Below the pieces are notes generated by a model. That model was not told where the DNA came from. It ran no database searches and saw nothing but the letters and a program-made list of their open reading frames with translations. From a virus, in the IMG/VR virus record IMGVR_UViG_3300036399_001884, positions 1 through 26,712 of that record: 26,712 bases of DNA; one strand, given 5' to 3'. Positions 14,160-19,746 of the stretch are shown one piece after another. Within the stretch, counting starts at the first letter, position 1, and every line of letters begins with the position of its first letter. A program made the position numbers and the translations under genes.

Positions 14160-14249
14160 CACCTGGCCCCCCCGGTGCCGATCGCCAGTGTCGGTGACAC
14201 GCCAGGGATTAGTGGGTCGTGGTCTAAGGGCGGTTTCCCGTTTGCCCTG

Positions 14250-14292
14250 GGGCGGTTTACCCCTTGTTTCTGCCCCGCAGAAACGGTATAGT
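14250..14292 (+). promoter_or_regulatory. Repeated promoter cassette P6 (double box)
   Basis: Upstream box GGGCGGTTTCCCG at 14228, main box GGGCGGTTTACCC at 14250 (22 bp), -35 TTGTTT (14264-14269), perfect spacer hairpin GTTTCTGC-CCC-GCAGAAAC, -10 TATAGT (14287-14292). The leader to ATG 14358 is unusually long at 66 nt. Confidence 0.9.
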
Positions 14293-14357
14293 AGTTACAG
14301 CGAGTCAGTTCAGCACTGGCTCAATCGCGATTTCTAACCCGACCCTTTACTCTGAAA

Positions 14358-14576
14358 ATGGCAACCACCTACATCAACAAAGCTCAACGCCAGACCTTGA
14401 TTGATCAGTTCATGGAGTGTTGGTTTGACACTGAGAGTTATTCCACCGAAGACGCCGCAGAGGAAGAGGGTCGAGAAATGCGTGCTGAACTAGAATCCCT
14501 GAACAACAGCCAACTTATGGCTGAAATTAAGAAAAGTGAATGGTCGATCTTCACGTTAAACGGTTGTTCCATCTAA
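14358..14576 (+). CDS. Small acidic helical protein (72 aa)
   Basis: First gene behind P6, ATG 14358 with leader CTGAAA. Sequence is helical and acidic: AQRQTLIDQFMECWFDTES, EDAAEEEGREMRAELESL, LMAEIKKSEWSIFTLNG. Unrecognised. It is followed by a 95 bp gap with no visible element before the amber-interrupted gene. Confidence 0.65.
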   Translation: MATTYINKAQRQTLIDQFMECWFDTESYSTEDAAEEEGREMRAELESLNNSQLMAEIKKSEWSIFTLNGCSI

Positions 14577-14671
14577 GGCGGATCCCCCGTCTCACCTTTC
14601 CCCGTGAAACACCCTAAAGTAAGTAATGTGAACTTGACCATCCACCCCTCCACCCATCCCCATTAAACACC

Positions 14672-14833
14672 ATGCCAGCCAACGACACTTAGGTAACACC
14701 AGTTTCACACCTTTGGGAAGTCAATCACCCCTACTACTGTGACTTAAGTAACTACTATTCCCCTGCTGGCGCCGAGGGAAGCCGAGAGTACAAGTCCTTA
14801 GCTGACTTCCTGGTTGAAGAAGGCGATAGCGAC
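14672..14833 (+). other. 5' coding part of the next gene, interrupted by in-frame amber codon
   Basis: ATG 14672 reads MPANDT, then TAG at 14690-14692, then stays open in the same frame into the 14834 ORF. The stretch after TAG reads as protein: VTPVSHLWEVNHPYYCDLSN, then YYSPAGAEGSREYKSLADF, then LVEEGDSD. No usable ATG/GTG start lies between the amber codon and 14834. The gene is therefore either nonsense-mutated, read through, or expressed only from 14834. Confidence 0.6.
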
Positions 14834-15115
14834 ATGGACTACAACCTTGTGTTCCGCTGGGATTGGGTAGAGGATCACGACGAGGACTCCGACGGAGCAC
14901 CATTCCCGCACATGGGCGACGACAACTACCGCAACGGTAAACTGTTCCTCTTCATTATGCAGCAACGCAGAGGCTTATACGAGTGGATTGAGATTGAAGT
15001 TTGTAGGGCTGACGAGCCCGCTGTTATCGCCTACCTAACTCCCAGGTGGGAACACATGAAAGCACTGTGGGAGCCACTTGGCGCGGGGCCTGCTCGAACC
15101 TCACCCCGAAATTGA
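14834..15115 (+). CDS. Conserved-looking hypothetical protein (93 aa from ATG 14834; 147 codons with upstream part)
   Basis: Residues from 14834 read MDYNLVFRWDWVEDHDED, GDDNYRNGKLFLFIMQQRRG, then YEWIEIEVCRADEPAVIAY and PRWEHMKALWEPL. Together with the upstream HLWEVNHPYYC part, this resembles a small protein I associate with actinobacteriophages and some bacteria, whose natural N-terminus includes the HLWEV.HPYYC segment. That recall needs a database check. If it is right, the annotated ATG is internal. The function of that family is unknown to me. Confidence 0.65.
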   Translation: MDYNLVFRWDWVEDHDEDSDGAPFPHMGDDNYRNGKLFLFIMQQRRGLYEWIEIEVCRADEPAVIAYLTPRWEHMKALWEPLGAGPARTSPRN

Positions 15116-15147
15116 GTTTTGTGTGGGGCGGTTTACCGTTCTCCCTG

Positions 15148-15191
15148 GGGCGGTTTACCGGCTTGTTTCTGCTGATCAGAAACGGTATAAT
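15148..15191 (+). promoter_or_regulatory. Repeated promoter cassette P7 (double box)
   Basis: Upstream box GGGCGGTTTACCG at 15126, main box GGGCGGTTTACCGG at 15148 (22 bp), -35 TTGTTT (15163-15168), spacer hairpin GTTTCTG-N5-CAGAAAC, and consensus -10 TATAAT (15186-15191). GTG 15216 lies 25 nt downstream. Confidence 0.9.
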
Positions 15192-15215
15192 AAATACAGC
15201 GAACCGACCCCGGCA

Positions 15216-15512
15216 GTGACCACCCTCCACAAACTGAGCCACGACGACACTCACAACCGTCCGACCCAGTACGAAATCGTGGTGGTTATCGACGGGAAGA
15301 GGGTTCTCGGTGGCTACTCGGCAAAGAAAACAAAGAAGGCTCTGCTCACCGTCGCACTCGACAACGACGATGTCCGCCTCCAAATGCTCGCAGCTCTTCC
15401 CGCCGACGACGCCTCAACCCCAACCTACACCGCTCGCAACGGGTGGGTGCTGGGTAATTCAGTCATTCGTTGGTCCGGTGGCACACTCCGTCACCCTGCC
15501 CTTAGTTCTTGA
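15216..15512 (+). CDS. Hypothetical protein (98 aa)
   Basis: GTG 15216 is at the standard leader distance from P7; upstream frame extension would cover the promoter. A beta-rich opening (TQYEIVVVIDGKRVLGGYS) leads to a helix (KKTKKALLTVALDNDDVRLQ) and a beta-like end (ARNGWVLGNSVIRWSG). Unrecognised. Confidence 0.6.
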   Translation: MTTLHKLSHDDTHNRPTQYEIVVVIDGKRVLGGYSAKKTKKALLTVALDNDDVRLQMLAALPADDASTPTYTARNGWVLGNSVIRWSGGTLRHPALSS

Positions 15513-15531
15513 CACAACCGCTTTAACTCGC

Positions 15532-16011
15532 ATGTTCTCAACAAGCCACAGCCCTGTCGAGTTTCCTGAGGGCATATCTCCCTGGGTGAAGTTTGCTCTG
15601 AATCCAGACTTTAACACCCTTCTGGATGCAATTGAGGACTCTCCAGAAGAGGGACGGAGTAGCAAACCACCTAAGCAAACTTCTGTCTCCGGTATCCGTA
15701 CTGGCCAGCTCCTGCTCGTCGGGTACAAGTATCGCGGTGAACTACTTTCAATACAAAAGGCCAAATTTAAAGGATTTAATGCCGGTGGGCTCAACTTTGA
15801 CACCCTAACCCAACTCAAAGCTTTCAAAGGTTGTCGCACTCTGAAACAACTTGAGGGTTTCTACAGTATGGGATCAGGGGTTAAAGCTGAGTTTTCTCGA
15901 GTCGGCCCTGGTGAGCCCCTTAGAGAGGCCTACCTTTACAATGGAATCTTTCGTGTAGGTTCCGACGAGTACACACTCTACTTGGAACCCATTTCCAACT
16001 ACCATGATTGA
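15532..16011 (+). CDS. Hypothetical protein (159 aa), paralogue of the 18060 product
   Basis: ATG 15532 lies 19 nt after the previous stop. Residues ~60-155 align end to end with the 18060 protein: TGQLLLVGYKYRGE against AGQIVRAGYSYHGD, KAKFKGFN against KYRFIGFR, and EAYLYNGIFRVGSDEYTLYL against EAYLWNGAFQVGTSADRLLL. The ~60 N-terminal residues (FSTSHSPVEFPEGISPWVKF) are extra. The family is unknown; the fold is probably mixed alpha/beta. It overlaps the next gene by 8 nt. Confidence 0.7.
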   Translation: MFSTSHSPVEFPEGISPWVKFALNPDFNTLLDAIEDSPEEGRSSKPPKQTSVSGIRTGQLLLVGYKYRGELLSIQKAKFKGFNAGGLNFDTLTQLKAFKGCRTLKQLEGFYSMGSGVKAEFSRVGPGEPLREAYLYNGIFRVGSDEYTLYLEPISNYHD

Positions 16012-16438
16012 AGAAGCACTAGCTAGTTTAGACTGGGCACCATCCGGTTCCAAGTACATACTGGTCTCAGACAACTCTGACGGTAGACGACTGCCGTACA
16101 TTGGCCCTTTCTCTTCGCTCGCAGCCGCGTCCGACTGGCGCAGCGATGCGGAGAGGCAAGGGGTTATTTACGCAAATCGCTACCACTTGAGAGCTCTACA
16201 GGAGCCCCAACCCCTGGAAGAATCACCGGCACTGACCAACTCTGCCGTCACTGACCTGCTCGACTATACCGACATCGGGAACGGTTACCACACTTGGCTC
16301 ACCGAGGATGGCCCCGTCACTGTCACTCGGGAAGAACTGCGCCGAGCTTTCGACAACGCCTACGACCCGAACGAGCCGGACTGGGCGATGAGAGTGAAAA
16401 TTGACGATTCCACTGTCCCCCTACGTTCGCTGTCTTGA
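16004..16438 (+). CDS. Two-part hypothetical protein (144 aa)
   Basis: Residues 1-70 read SLDWAPSGSKYILVSDNSDG, then IGPFSSLAAASDWRSDAERQ. Residues ~77-140 are homologous to the 13424 protein (VTREELRRAFDNAYDPNEPD; RVKIDDS). It is therefore a fusion of a separate N-terminal module with a family seen alone elsewhere in the window. It starts inside the preceding stop (8-nt overlap). Function unknown. Confidence 0.65.
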   Translation: MIEEALASLDWAPSGSKYILVSDNSDGRRLPYIGPFSSLAAASDWRSDAERQGVIYANRYHLRALQEPQPLEESPALTNSAVTDLLDYTDIGNGYHTWLTEDGPVTVTREELRRAFDNAYDPNEPDWAMRVKIDDSTVPLRSLS

Positions 16439-16444
16439 ACTAAT

Positions 16445-16648
16445 ATGGAAATCAACCTGCCCTACGTTCCCTTTCTGTCCTCCGTCGTCCCGTTTAAGGG
16501 GAGGGTCTATCGCCCCAGGGGGCGCTTTATTCAATTGCAAGTTATCGGCCCCATCTGGTGGGCTAGCGGGTACTGCTCGTCTCCCGAAATTGCTCGTGTA
16601 ATTAGTGACCGTTTAAACGCCGCTTCCATATCGACCCGTACGACATGA
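16445..16648 (+). CDS. Small basic protein (67 aa)
   Basis: ATG 16445 lies 6 nt after the 16004 gene. Residues 1-40 are beta-like (YVPFLSSVVPFKGRVYRPRG; FIQLQVIGPIWWASGYCSS) with a helix at PEIARVISDRLNAAS. The layout (IGP... then a short helix) resembles the N-terminal half of its neighbour (IGPFSSLAAASDW). Last gene of the P7 operon. Confidence 0.6.
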   Translation: MEINLPYVPFLSSVVPFKGRVYRPRGRFIQLQVIGPIWWASGYCSSPEIARVISDRLNAASISTRTT

Positions 16649-16670
16649 TTCAAGCGTACGAAGACCTTTG

Positions 16671-16717
16671 GGGCGGTTTCCACCCCCCCTGTTTCTGCTC
16701 GGCAGAAACGGTATAAT
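16671..16717 (+). promoter_or_regulatory. Repeated promoter cassette P8
   Basis: Box GGGCGGTTTCCACC, -35 CTGTTT (16689-16694), perfect spacer hairpin GTTTCTGC-TCG-GCAGAAAC, consensus -10 TATAAT (16712-16717). A C7 run sits between box and -35. The leader (GAGTTAAAAGGCATCCCACA) is nearly the same as that of P10. ATG 16742 is 25 nt past the -10. Confidence 0.9.
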
Positions 16718-16741
16718 AAGTGAGTTAAAAGGCATCCCACA

Positions 16742-16852
16742 ATGACAGTCTCTGCTTCCGTGCTACTTTCAATACTGTGTAAAGCCAAAGAGCTGGATGT
16801 TCGATTTGAGCTTAGTTCCTGTGAGGTGTTCGAATCCCCCGCTACGACGTAA
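16742..16852 (+). CDS. 5' part of a frameshifted gene (36 codons)
   Basis: ATG 16742 follows P8 at standard distance and reads MTVSASVLLSILCKAKELDV, RFELSSCEVFESP, then ends at TAA 16850. A C5 run (16836-16840) precedes the stop. The -1 frame from there reads RYDVNFYFPDRYTVDRCSL without a stop and continues into the 16879 ORF. The natural product is probably one ~115-residue protein. Confidence 0.5.
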   Translation: MTVSASVLLSILCKAKELDVRFELSSCEVFESPATT

Positions 16853-16878
16853 ACTTTTACTTCCCTGATCGCTACACT

Positions 16879-17088
16879 GTGGACAGGTGTTCCCTGACCA
16901 TCTCAAATATGGACATCGGGGAGGTAACCTTCGGGCAGGTGAATGAAAGCCTACTCCTAAGAGAGGCTTCGCTTAGGCAGCAGGAACTCGACCGGCAAGA
17001 CAGCGAGAGGAAAGAGCTTCTGGAGCGGTTAAACCTATCCGATAAAGACCTGGAGTTACTCGGGTTGCACCCTTCGCCTAGCCATTAG
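16879..17088 (+). CDS. 3' part of the frameshifted gene
   Basis: The frame is open from 16825. GTG 16879 or ATG 16909 could start it alone, but the coding-like sequence RYDVNFYFPDRYTV immediately upstream argues that it continues the 16742 gene. The visible protein has a beta start (CSLTISNMDIGEVTFGQVNE) and a long charged helix (LREASLRQQELDRQDSERKE, then LLERLNLSDKDLELLG). Unrecognised. It ends just before the hairpin at 17077-17097. Confidence 0.55.
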   Translation: MDRCSLTISNMDIGEVTFGQVNESLLLREASLRQQELDRQDSERKELLERLNLSDKDLELLGLHPSPSH

Positions 17089-17097
17089 ACGGCTAGG
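17077..17097 (+). terminator. Hairpin at gene end, overlapping P9 box
   Basis: CCTAGCC (17077-17083) pairs with GGCTAGG (17091-17097) across a 7-nt loop that contains the TAG stop (17086-17088). No clean T-run follows; the right arm runs into the P9 box GGGCGG. Confidence 0.35.
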
Positions 17098-17139
17098 GCG
17101 GTTTCCCGTCTTTCCTTTGCCGCTAAACCACGCTATAGT
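17096..17139 (+). promoter_or_regulatory. Repeated promoter cassette P9 (most divergent)
   Basis: Box GGGCGGTTTCCCG, weak -35 TTTCCT (17111-17116), -10 TATAGT (17134-17139) at 17 bp. The spacer hairpin is not conserved. It drives the FGE-like DGR-target gene alone, with ATG 17172 33 nt past the -10. Confidence 0.75.
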
Positions 17140-17171
17140 AGTTACGGTGAATCGACCCCATCCTGAATCTT

Positions 17172-17912
17172 ATGGAAAACCTTTTCGTTGAAGAAATCAG
17201 CCTCACCATGGTGAAGATCCCGGCGGGTAGCTTTTTGATGGGTTCTCCTGAGAACGAGCCTGGCCGATCAGAAGCTGAAGGCCCCCAGCATGGGGTAACA
17301 CTGACCGCCTTCTGGATGGCCAAGACACCGATCACCCAGGCACAGTGGCGGGCGGTGGCGGGTTGGCAAAAGGTGGAGCGCGATCTGAAGCCCGATCCTT
17401 CGCAGTTCAATGGAGCGAACCGTCCGGTGGAGCAGGTGAGCTGGCACGAGGCGATGGAGTTCTGCCGCCGCCTGAGCCAGCGCACGGGCCAGCGCTACGG
17501 CCTGCCGAGCGAGGCCCAGTGGGAATACGCCTGCCGTGCCGGCAGCACCACACCGTTCCAGTTCGGGGCCACGCTGACGCCGGATCTGGCCAATTGCGGC
17601 ACTGCGCAAACCACCGATGTAGCAAGTTTTCCGGCTAACAACTGGGGCCTGCAGGATATGCACGGCAATGTGTGGGAGTGGTGCCTGGATGAATGGCACG
17701 AGAGTTACGAAGGTGCTCCCAGCGATGGCCGAGCCTGGGTGGATGCTGTGGAAGGGCAAAAGAGTAAAGAATTAGTAAAGACCAGGCTGCTGCGCGGCGG
17801 CTCGTGGCTCTTCTTCCCCGGGGACTGCCGCTCGGCTTGCCGCGACAACGTCCACCCGGACAGCTGCAACGACGACGTCGGTTTCCGCGTCTGTTGCCTC
17901 CCCCAGGACTAA
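17172..17912 (+). CDS. FGE-sulfatase/C-type-lectin-fold protein, probable DGR target (variable protein)
   Basis: This 246-residue protein spans the whole formylglycine-generating-enzyme-like domain: IPAGSFLMGSPENEPGRSE (16-34), HGVTLTAFWMAKTPITQAQW (40-59), RPVEQVSWHEAMEFCRRL (84-101), LPSEAQWEYACRAGSTTPF (111-129), WGLQDMHGNVWEWCLDEW (158-175) and RLLRGGSW (205-212). The C-terminal stretch 213-240 is where DGR variable proteins of this fold carry Asn-rich template-derived codons; here the codons show the mutated pattern. The Cys pair of active FGEs is not at the expected place, so a binding role is likelier than formylglycine synthesis. DNA of ~17330-17600 is much more GC-rich than its neighbours, suggesting transfer from a cellular genome. 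It sits alone between P9 and P10. Confidence 0.85.
   Translation: MENLFVEEISLTMVKIPAGSFLMGSPENEPGRSEAEGPQHGVTLTAFWMAKTPITQAQWRAVAGWQKVERDLKPDPSQFNGANRPVEQVSWHEAMEFCRRLSQRTGQRYGLPSEAQWEYACRAGSTTPFQFGATLTPDLANCGTAQTTDVASFPANNWGLQDMHGNVWEWCLDEWHESYEGAPSDGRAWVDAVEGQKSKELVKTRLLRGGSWLFFPGDCRSACRDNVHPDSCNDDVGFRVCCLPQD
17787..17895 (+). other. Putative DGR variable region (VR)
   Basis: After RGGSW the codons are CTC TTC TTC, then GAC TGC, TGC, GAC AAC GTC CAC, GAC AGC TGC AAC GAC GAC GTC. Nearly every position that is Asn (AAC) in typical templates is NNC here, while the intervening framework (CGC TCG GCT, CCG, GGT TTC CGC) is intact. This is the outcome expected from adenine-specific mutagenesis of AAC codons. 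Confidence 0.7.
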
Positions 17913-17991
17913 TTCTTTACCCTTAAACTCTTTATTTCTTTACATTTTAGCTGTTGGCTGTGTGACGTTGGGCGGCTTTCCGCCCCCTGTG

Positions 17992-18035
17992 AACCGGTTT
18001 ACCGGCTTGTTTCTGCTCGGCAGAAACGCTATACT
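17992..18035 (+). promoter_or_regulatory. Repeated promoter cassette P10 (double box)
   Basis: The upstream element at 17970 is a 6 bp hairpin GGGCGG-CTTT-CCGCCC. The main box (CCGGTTTACCGG) aligns 22 bp later. -35 TTGTTT (18007-18012), perfect spacer hairpin GTTTCTGC-TCG-GCAGAAAC, -10 TATACT (18030-18035). ATG 18060 is 25 nt away. Confidence 0.9.
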
Positions 18036-18059
18036 AAATGAGTTGAAAGGCACTCCCCA

Positions 18060-18407
18060 ATGACATCACCCACAAAGTCTCTCCGCCCAACCATCGCCAA
18101 CTTGGCCGCAGGTCAAATTGTACGCGCTGGATACAGTTACCATGGCGACACATCCGGGGTCGTCAAATACCGTTTTATTGGTTTCAGGTACAACGATACG
18201 TGGTTCAGCAACTTAAGGGATCTTAAGAATTTCATGGGTGCCACGACTCTTGCGAGCCTAGAACAAGCAGCCGAACGCAGGGGCACGGAGTCAATACATG
18301 CTGGGTTCAAAAGTGTGCAGGGTGAGTACCAGTGGGAAGCCTACCTCTGGAACGGTGCCTTTCAAGTCGGAACAAGTGCCGATCGCCTTTTGCTGAAGGC
18401 TGTGTGA
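18060..18407 (+). CDS. Hypothetical protein (115 aa), paralogue of the 15532 product
   Basis: First gene behind P10. Most of it aligns with the C-terminal 100 residues of the 15532 protein: AGQIVRAGYSYHGD, YRFIGFRYNDTWFSNLRDLK, EAYLWNGAFQVGTS. It is the minimal form of that family without the N-terminal extension. The P8 and P10 leaders are near-identical, which suggests whole promoter-gene cassettes are duplicated and diverge. Function unknown. Confidence 0.7.
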   Translation: MTSPTKSLRPTIANLAAGQIVRAGYSYHGDTSGVVKYRFIGFRYNDTWFSNLRDLKNFMGATTLASLEQAAERRGTESIHAGFKSVQGEYQWEAYLWNGAFQVGTSADRLLLKAV

Positions 18408-18433
18408 CTCCTTTATCTTTAACCTCGGGTACC

Positions 18434-18631
18434 ATGGAATCAACCAATTTCCCCCACCGTGTGTGCAGCAGCGACGACGCCGGGTACGTTGTTCTTGCAC
18501 TGTTTTTGAACCGACGACTGGCCTACCGGTTTCGTGACACTCTTTGCTCAGACCATCCCGTTTGGGTAGCTAGTCCGCCCGTCTGGGTCGAGACCCTTAC
18601 ACCTGAGGGGTGGCTGCGCGACCCTGACTGA
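18434..18631 (+). CDS. Hypothetical protein (65 aa)
   Basis: ATG 18434, leader CTCGGGTACC. It reads VCSSDDAGYVVLALFLNRRL, AYRFRDTLCSDHPVWVAS, VETLTPEGWLRDPD: one beta strand, a helix and two Cys. A longer frame starting at 18332 overlaps the previous gene and was not used. Unrecognised. Confidence 0.55.
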   Translation: MESTNFPHRVCSSDDAGYVVLALFLNRRLAYRFRDTLCSDHPVWVASPPVWVETLTPEGWLRDPD

Positions 18632-18638
18632 TAAGTTC

Positions 18639-18693
18639 CCTCAGCAAACCCTCAGCAAACCCTCAGCAAACCCTCAGCAAACCCTCAGCAATC
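18639..18693 (+). repeat. Tandem repeat, 5 x 11 bp, in a gene leader
   Basis: Unit CCTCAGCAAAC is repeated four times exactly, with a fifth ending ATC instead of AAC, directly upstream of ATG 18707. It occupies the 5' leader of the 18707 gene, has no spacers (so not CRISPR), and contains the CAGCAAA motif seen in other leaders here. Confidence 0.85.
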
Positions 18694-18706
18694 TCACAGC
18701 AAACCC

Positions 18707-18973
18707 ATGGGCAATTCAGGTAGGTCCGTCTACGGCGATCCCTTTGTACCAAGCACCTATAACTGGGTCAGGGAAGGAGAATTAGCTGTTGTAACTTACG
18801 AAGACACTAATGGCACTCGGTTTAGCATTCGCTTCACAAAAGGAGCACTCCGACAGGCTCTCGTAGAGATCGATAGCAACTGGACTCGGAGCAGATCGTG
18901 GTTCTCCTGTGAACAGTCCTACGAATCCCTCAGAGCTTACTACCTGGCTGGTGGGGCACTGTTTTCTTGGTAG
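18707..18973 (+). CDS. Hypothetical protein (88 aa)
   Basis: ATG 18707 follows the 11 bp repeats. The region ELAVVTYEDTNGTRFSIRF then TKGALRQALVEIDSNW loosely recalls the 'TR.ELR.A' motif of the 13424/16004 family and may be a distant member. A C-terminal helix follows (CEQSYESLRAYYLAGG). Last gene of the P10 operon. Confidence 0.6.
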   Translation: MGNSGRSVYGDPFVPSTYNWVREGELAVVTYEDTNGTRFSIRFTKGALRQALVEIDSNWTRSRSWFSCEQSYESLRAYYLAGGALFSW

Positions 18974-18980
18974 TGCCCTA

Positions 18981-19024
18981 GGGCGGTTTCCCGGCTTGGT
19001 TTCTCGAAGGAAAACCGGTATAGT
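18981..19024 (+). promoter_or_regulatory. Repeated promoter cassette P11
   Basis: Box GGGCGGTTTCCCGG, -35 TTGGTT (18996-19001), spacer palindrome GGTTTCTC-N-GGAAAACC type, -10 TATAGT (19019-19024), 17 bp. The spacer arms differ from consensus yet still pair. ATG 19050 is 26 nt past the -10. Confidence 0.85.
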
Positions 19025-19049
19025 GATTACAGTTCACTTCAACTCTCCT

Positions 19050-19358
19050 ATGCAAAACCCTTTCTTACCTGCAGCGGAAATCCTCGGACTCGACATTAAC
19101 CCACTAGACACGATCCACCACGAAGGCCTAGTTTACACCGAGGTACGAGGGTGCGACATATGGCTCGTACAGGGTTCCGAACCGAACCAGTTCTACGTTT
19201 CTAATGCGTTGGGGGTCCGTCGTTCGCAGATACGAGAGGACCCTACTGACGCGGTTCTTGACTTACTGAAGCTAGACCCAACGTTGTTAGGCCGCCAGGT
19301 AAGGTCCCCCCGGTTGTTCAAAACTGCGCTAGTGCAACACTTTCTTCCCCCGTACTAG
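19050..19358 (+). CDS. Hypothetical protein (102 aa)
   Basis: ATG 19050 fits the cassette leader length. Residues: FLPAAEILGLDINPLDTIHH, EGLVYTEVRGCDIWLVQGSE, a short beta segment, then DAVLDLLKLDPTLLG and a basic tail. Soluble and unrecognised. First of five genes behind P11. Confidence 0.6.
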   Translation: MQNPFLPAAEILGLDINPLDTIHHEGLVYTEVRGCDIWLVQGSEPNQFYVSNALGVRRSQIREDPTDAVLDLLKLDPTLLGRQVRSPRLFKTALVQHFLPPY

Positions 19359-19396
19359 TCCTGGCCCTGAAAACTTTCAACTTATCCCATCCGACT

Positions 19397-19630
19397 ATGA
19401 CTTTCGACTCAAAGACACCCTTTGATATTACGGTAGAGCTCTCAAAGGAGCAGGTTGAGCATATTGTCCAGGAAGCAATGCTCGAAAAGTTCCGAGACTA
19501 CAACGTTGCAAAAGTTTCATTTGTGATCGGAACTGAGGAGGATCGAATGGGGTACACCACCGGTCACTACCTTCGAACTGCGAAAGTTTCTCTGAGTAAT
19601 AATCTGGGATCTGCTTCAAATGGACGTTGA
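19397..19630 (+). CDS. Small protein (77 aa), family also at 23431 and 23655
   Basis: The start FDITVELSKEQVEHIVQEAM and the middle (VAKVSFVIGTEEDRMG, then a beta strand) match the 23431 and 23655 products: a beta strand ending in L.k.qve, an amphipathic helix, a strand with S.F, a charged turn containing D, and a final strand. Probably a small alpha/beta fold. No known function. Confidence 0.65.
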   Translation: MTFDSKTPFDITVELSKEQVEHIVQEAMLEKFRDYNVAKVSFVIGTEEDRMGYTTGHYLRTAKVSLSNNLGSASNGR

Positions 19631-19689
19631 ACGTCAAACCTTGATGAGGAGCGAAATTAGCAGCGAATTGGTACAATGACAATCCTTGC

Positions 19690-19725
19690 AAATTTCTCTT
19701 CGAGAAAACAAGCCGGTAAACCGTC
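19690..19725 (-). promoter_or_regulatory. Inverted cassette remnant lacking a -10
   Basis: Read on the minus strand this gives GACGGTTTACCGGC, TTGTTT, then the hairpin TTTCTC-GAA-GAGAAA, followed by TTTGCAAGGATTG where TATAGT should be. The box, -35 and spacer symmetry are retained while the -10 is absent, and no minus-strand gene follows. Confidence 0.6.
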
Positions 19726-19746
19726 ACAGAGCAAGGGGTTGGGCCA

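Noticed and set aside
13770-14162. 130-codon minus-strand frame
   Set aside because: It covers the GC-rich + strand genes and has no start signal or recognisable protein features; antisense shadow.
14672-15115. Genome-wide amber recoding
   Set aside because: Several genes end cleanly at TAG next to another gene or promoter (8632, 10200), so TAG still terminates in this genome.
15024-15383. 119-codon minus-strand frame across P7
   Set aside because: It crosses the P7 cassette and two + strand genes; no support for minus-strand transcription there.
16820-16845. T-loop-like GTGTTCGAATCCCCC suggesting a tRNA 3' half
   Set aside because: The flanking bases do not form a T-stem, no acceptor or anticodon arm is found, and the stretch lies inside the frameshifted coding region.
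17268-17759. 163-codon minus-strand frame inside the FGE-like gene
   Set aside because: It is a shadow produced by GC-rich codon bias of the + strand gene, whose protein is clearly recognisable.
17172-17912. Active formylglycine-generating enzyme
   Set aside because: The catalytic Cys pair expected in the RGGS(Y/W) region is replaced by LFFPGD-type residues, and no sulfatase is nearby; a binding or DGR-target role fits better.
18639-18693. Possible CRISPR array
   Set aside because: The 11 bp units are directly adjacent with no spacers and sit in a gene leader.
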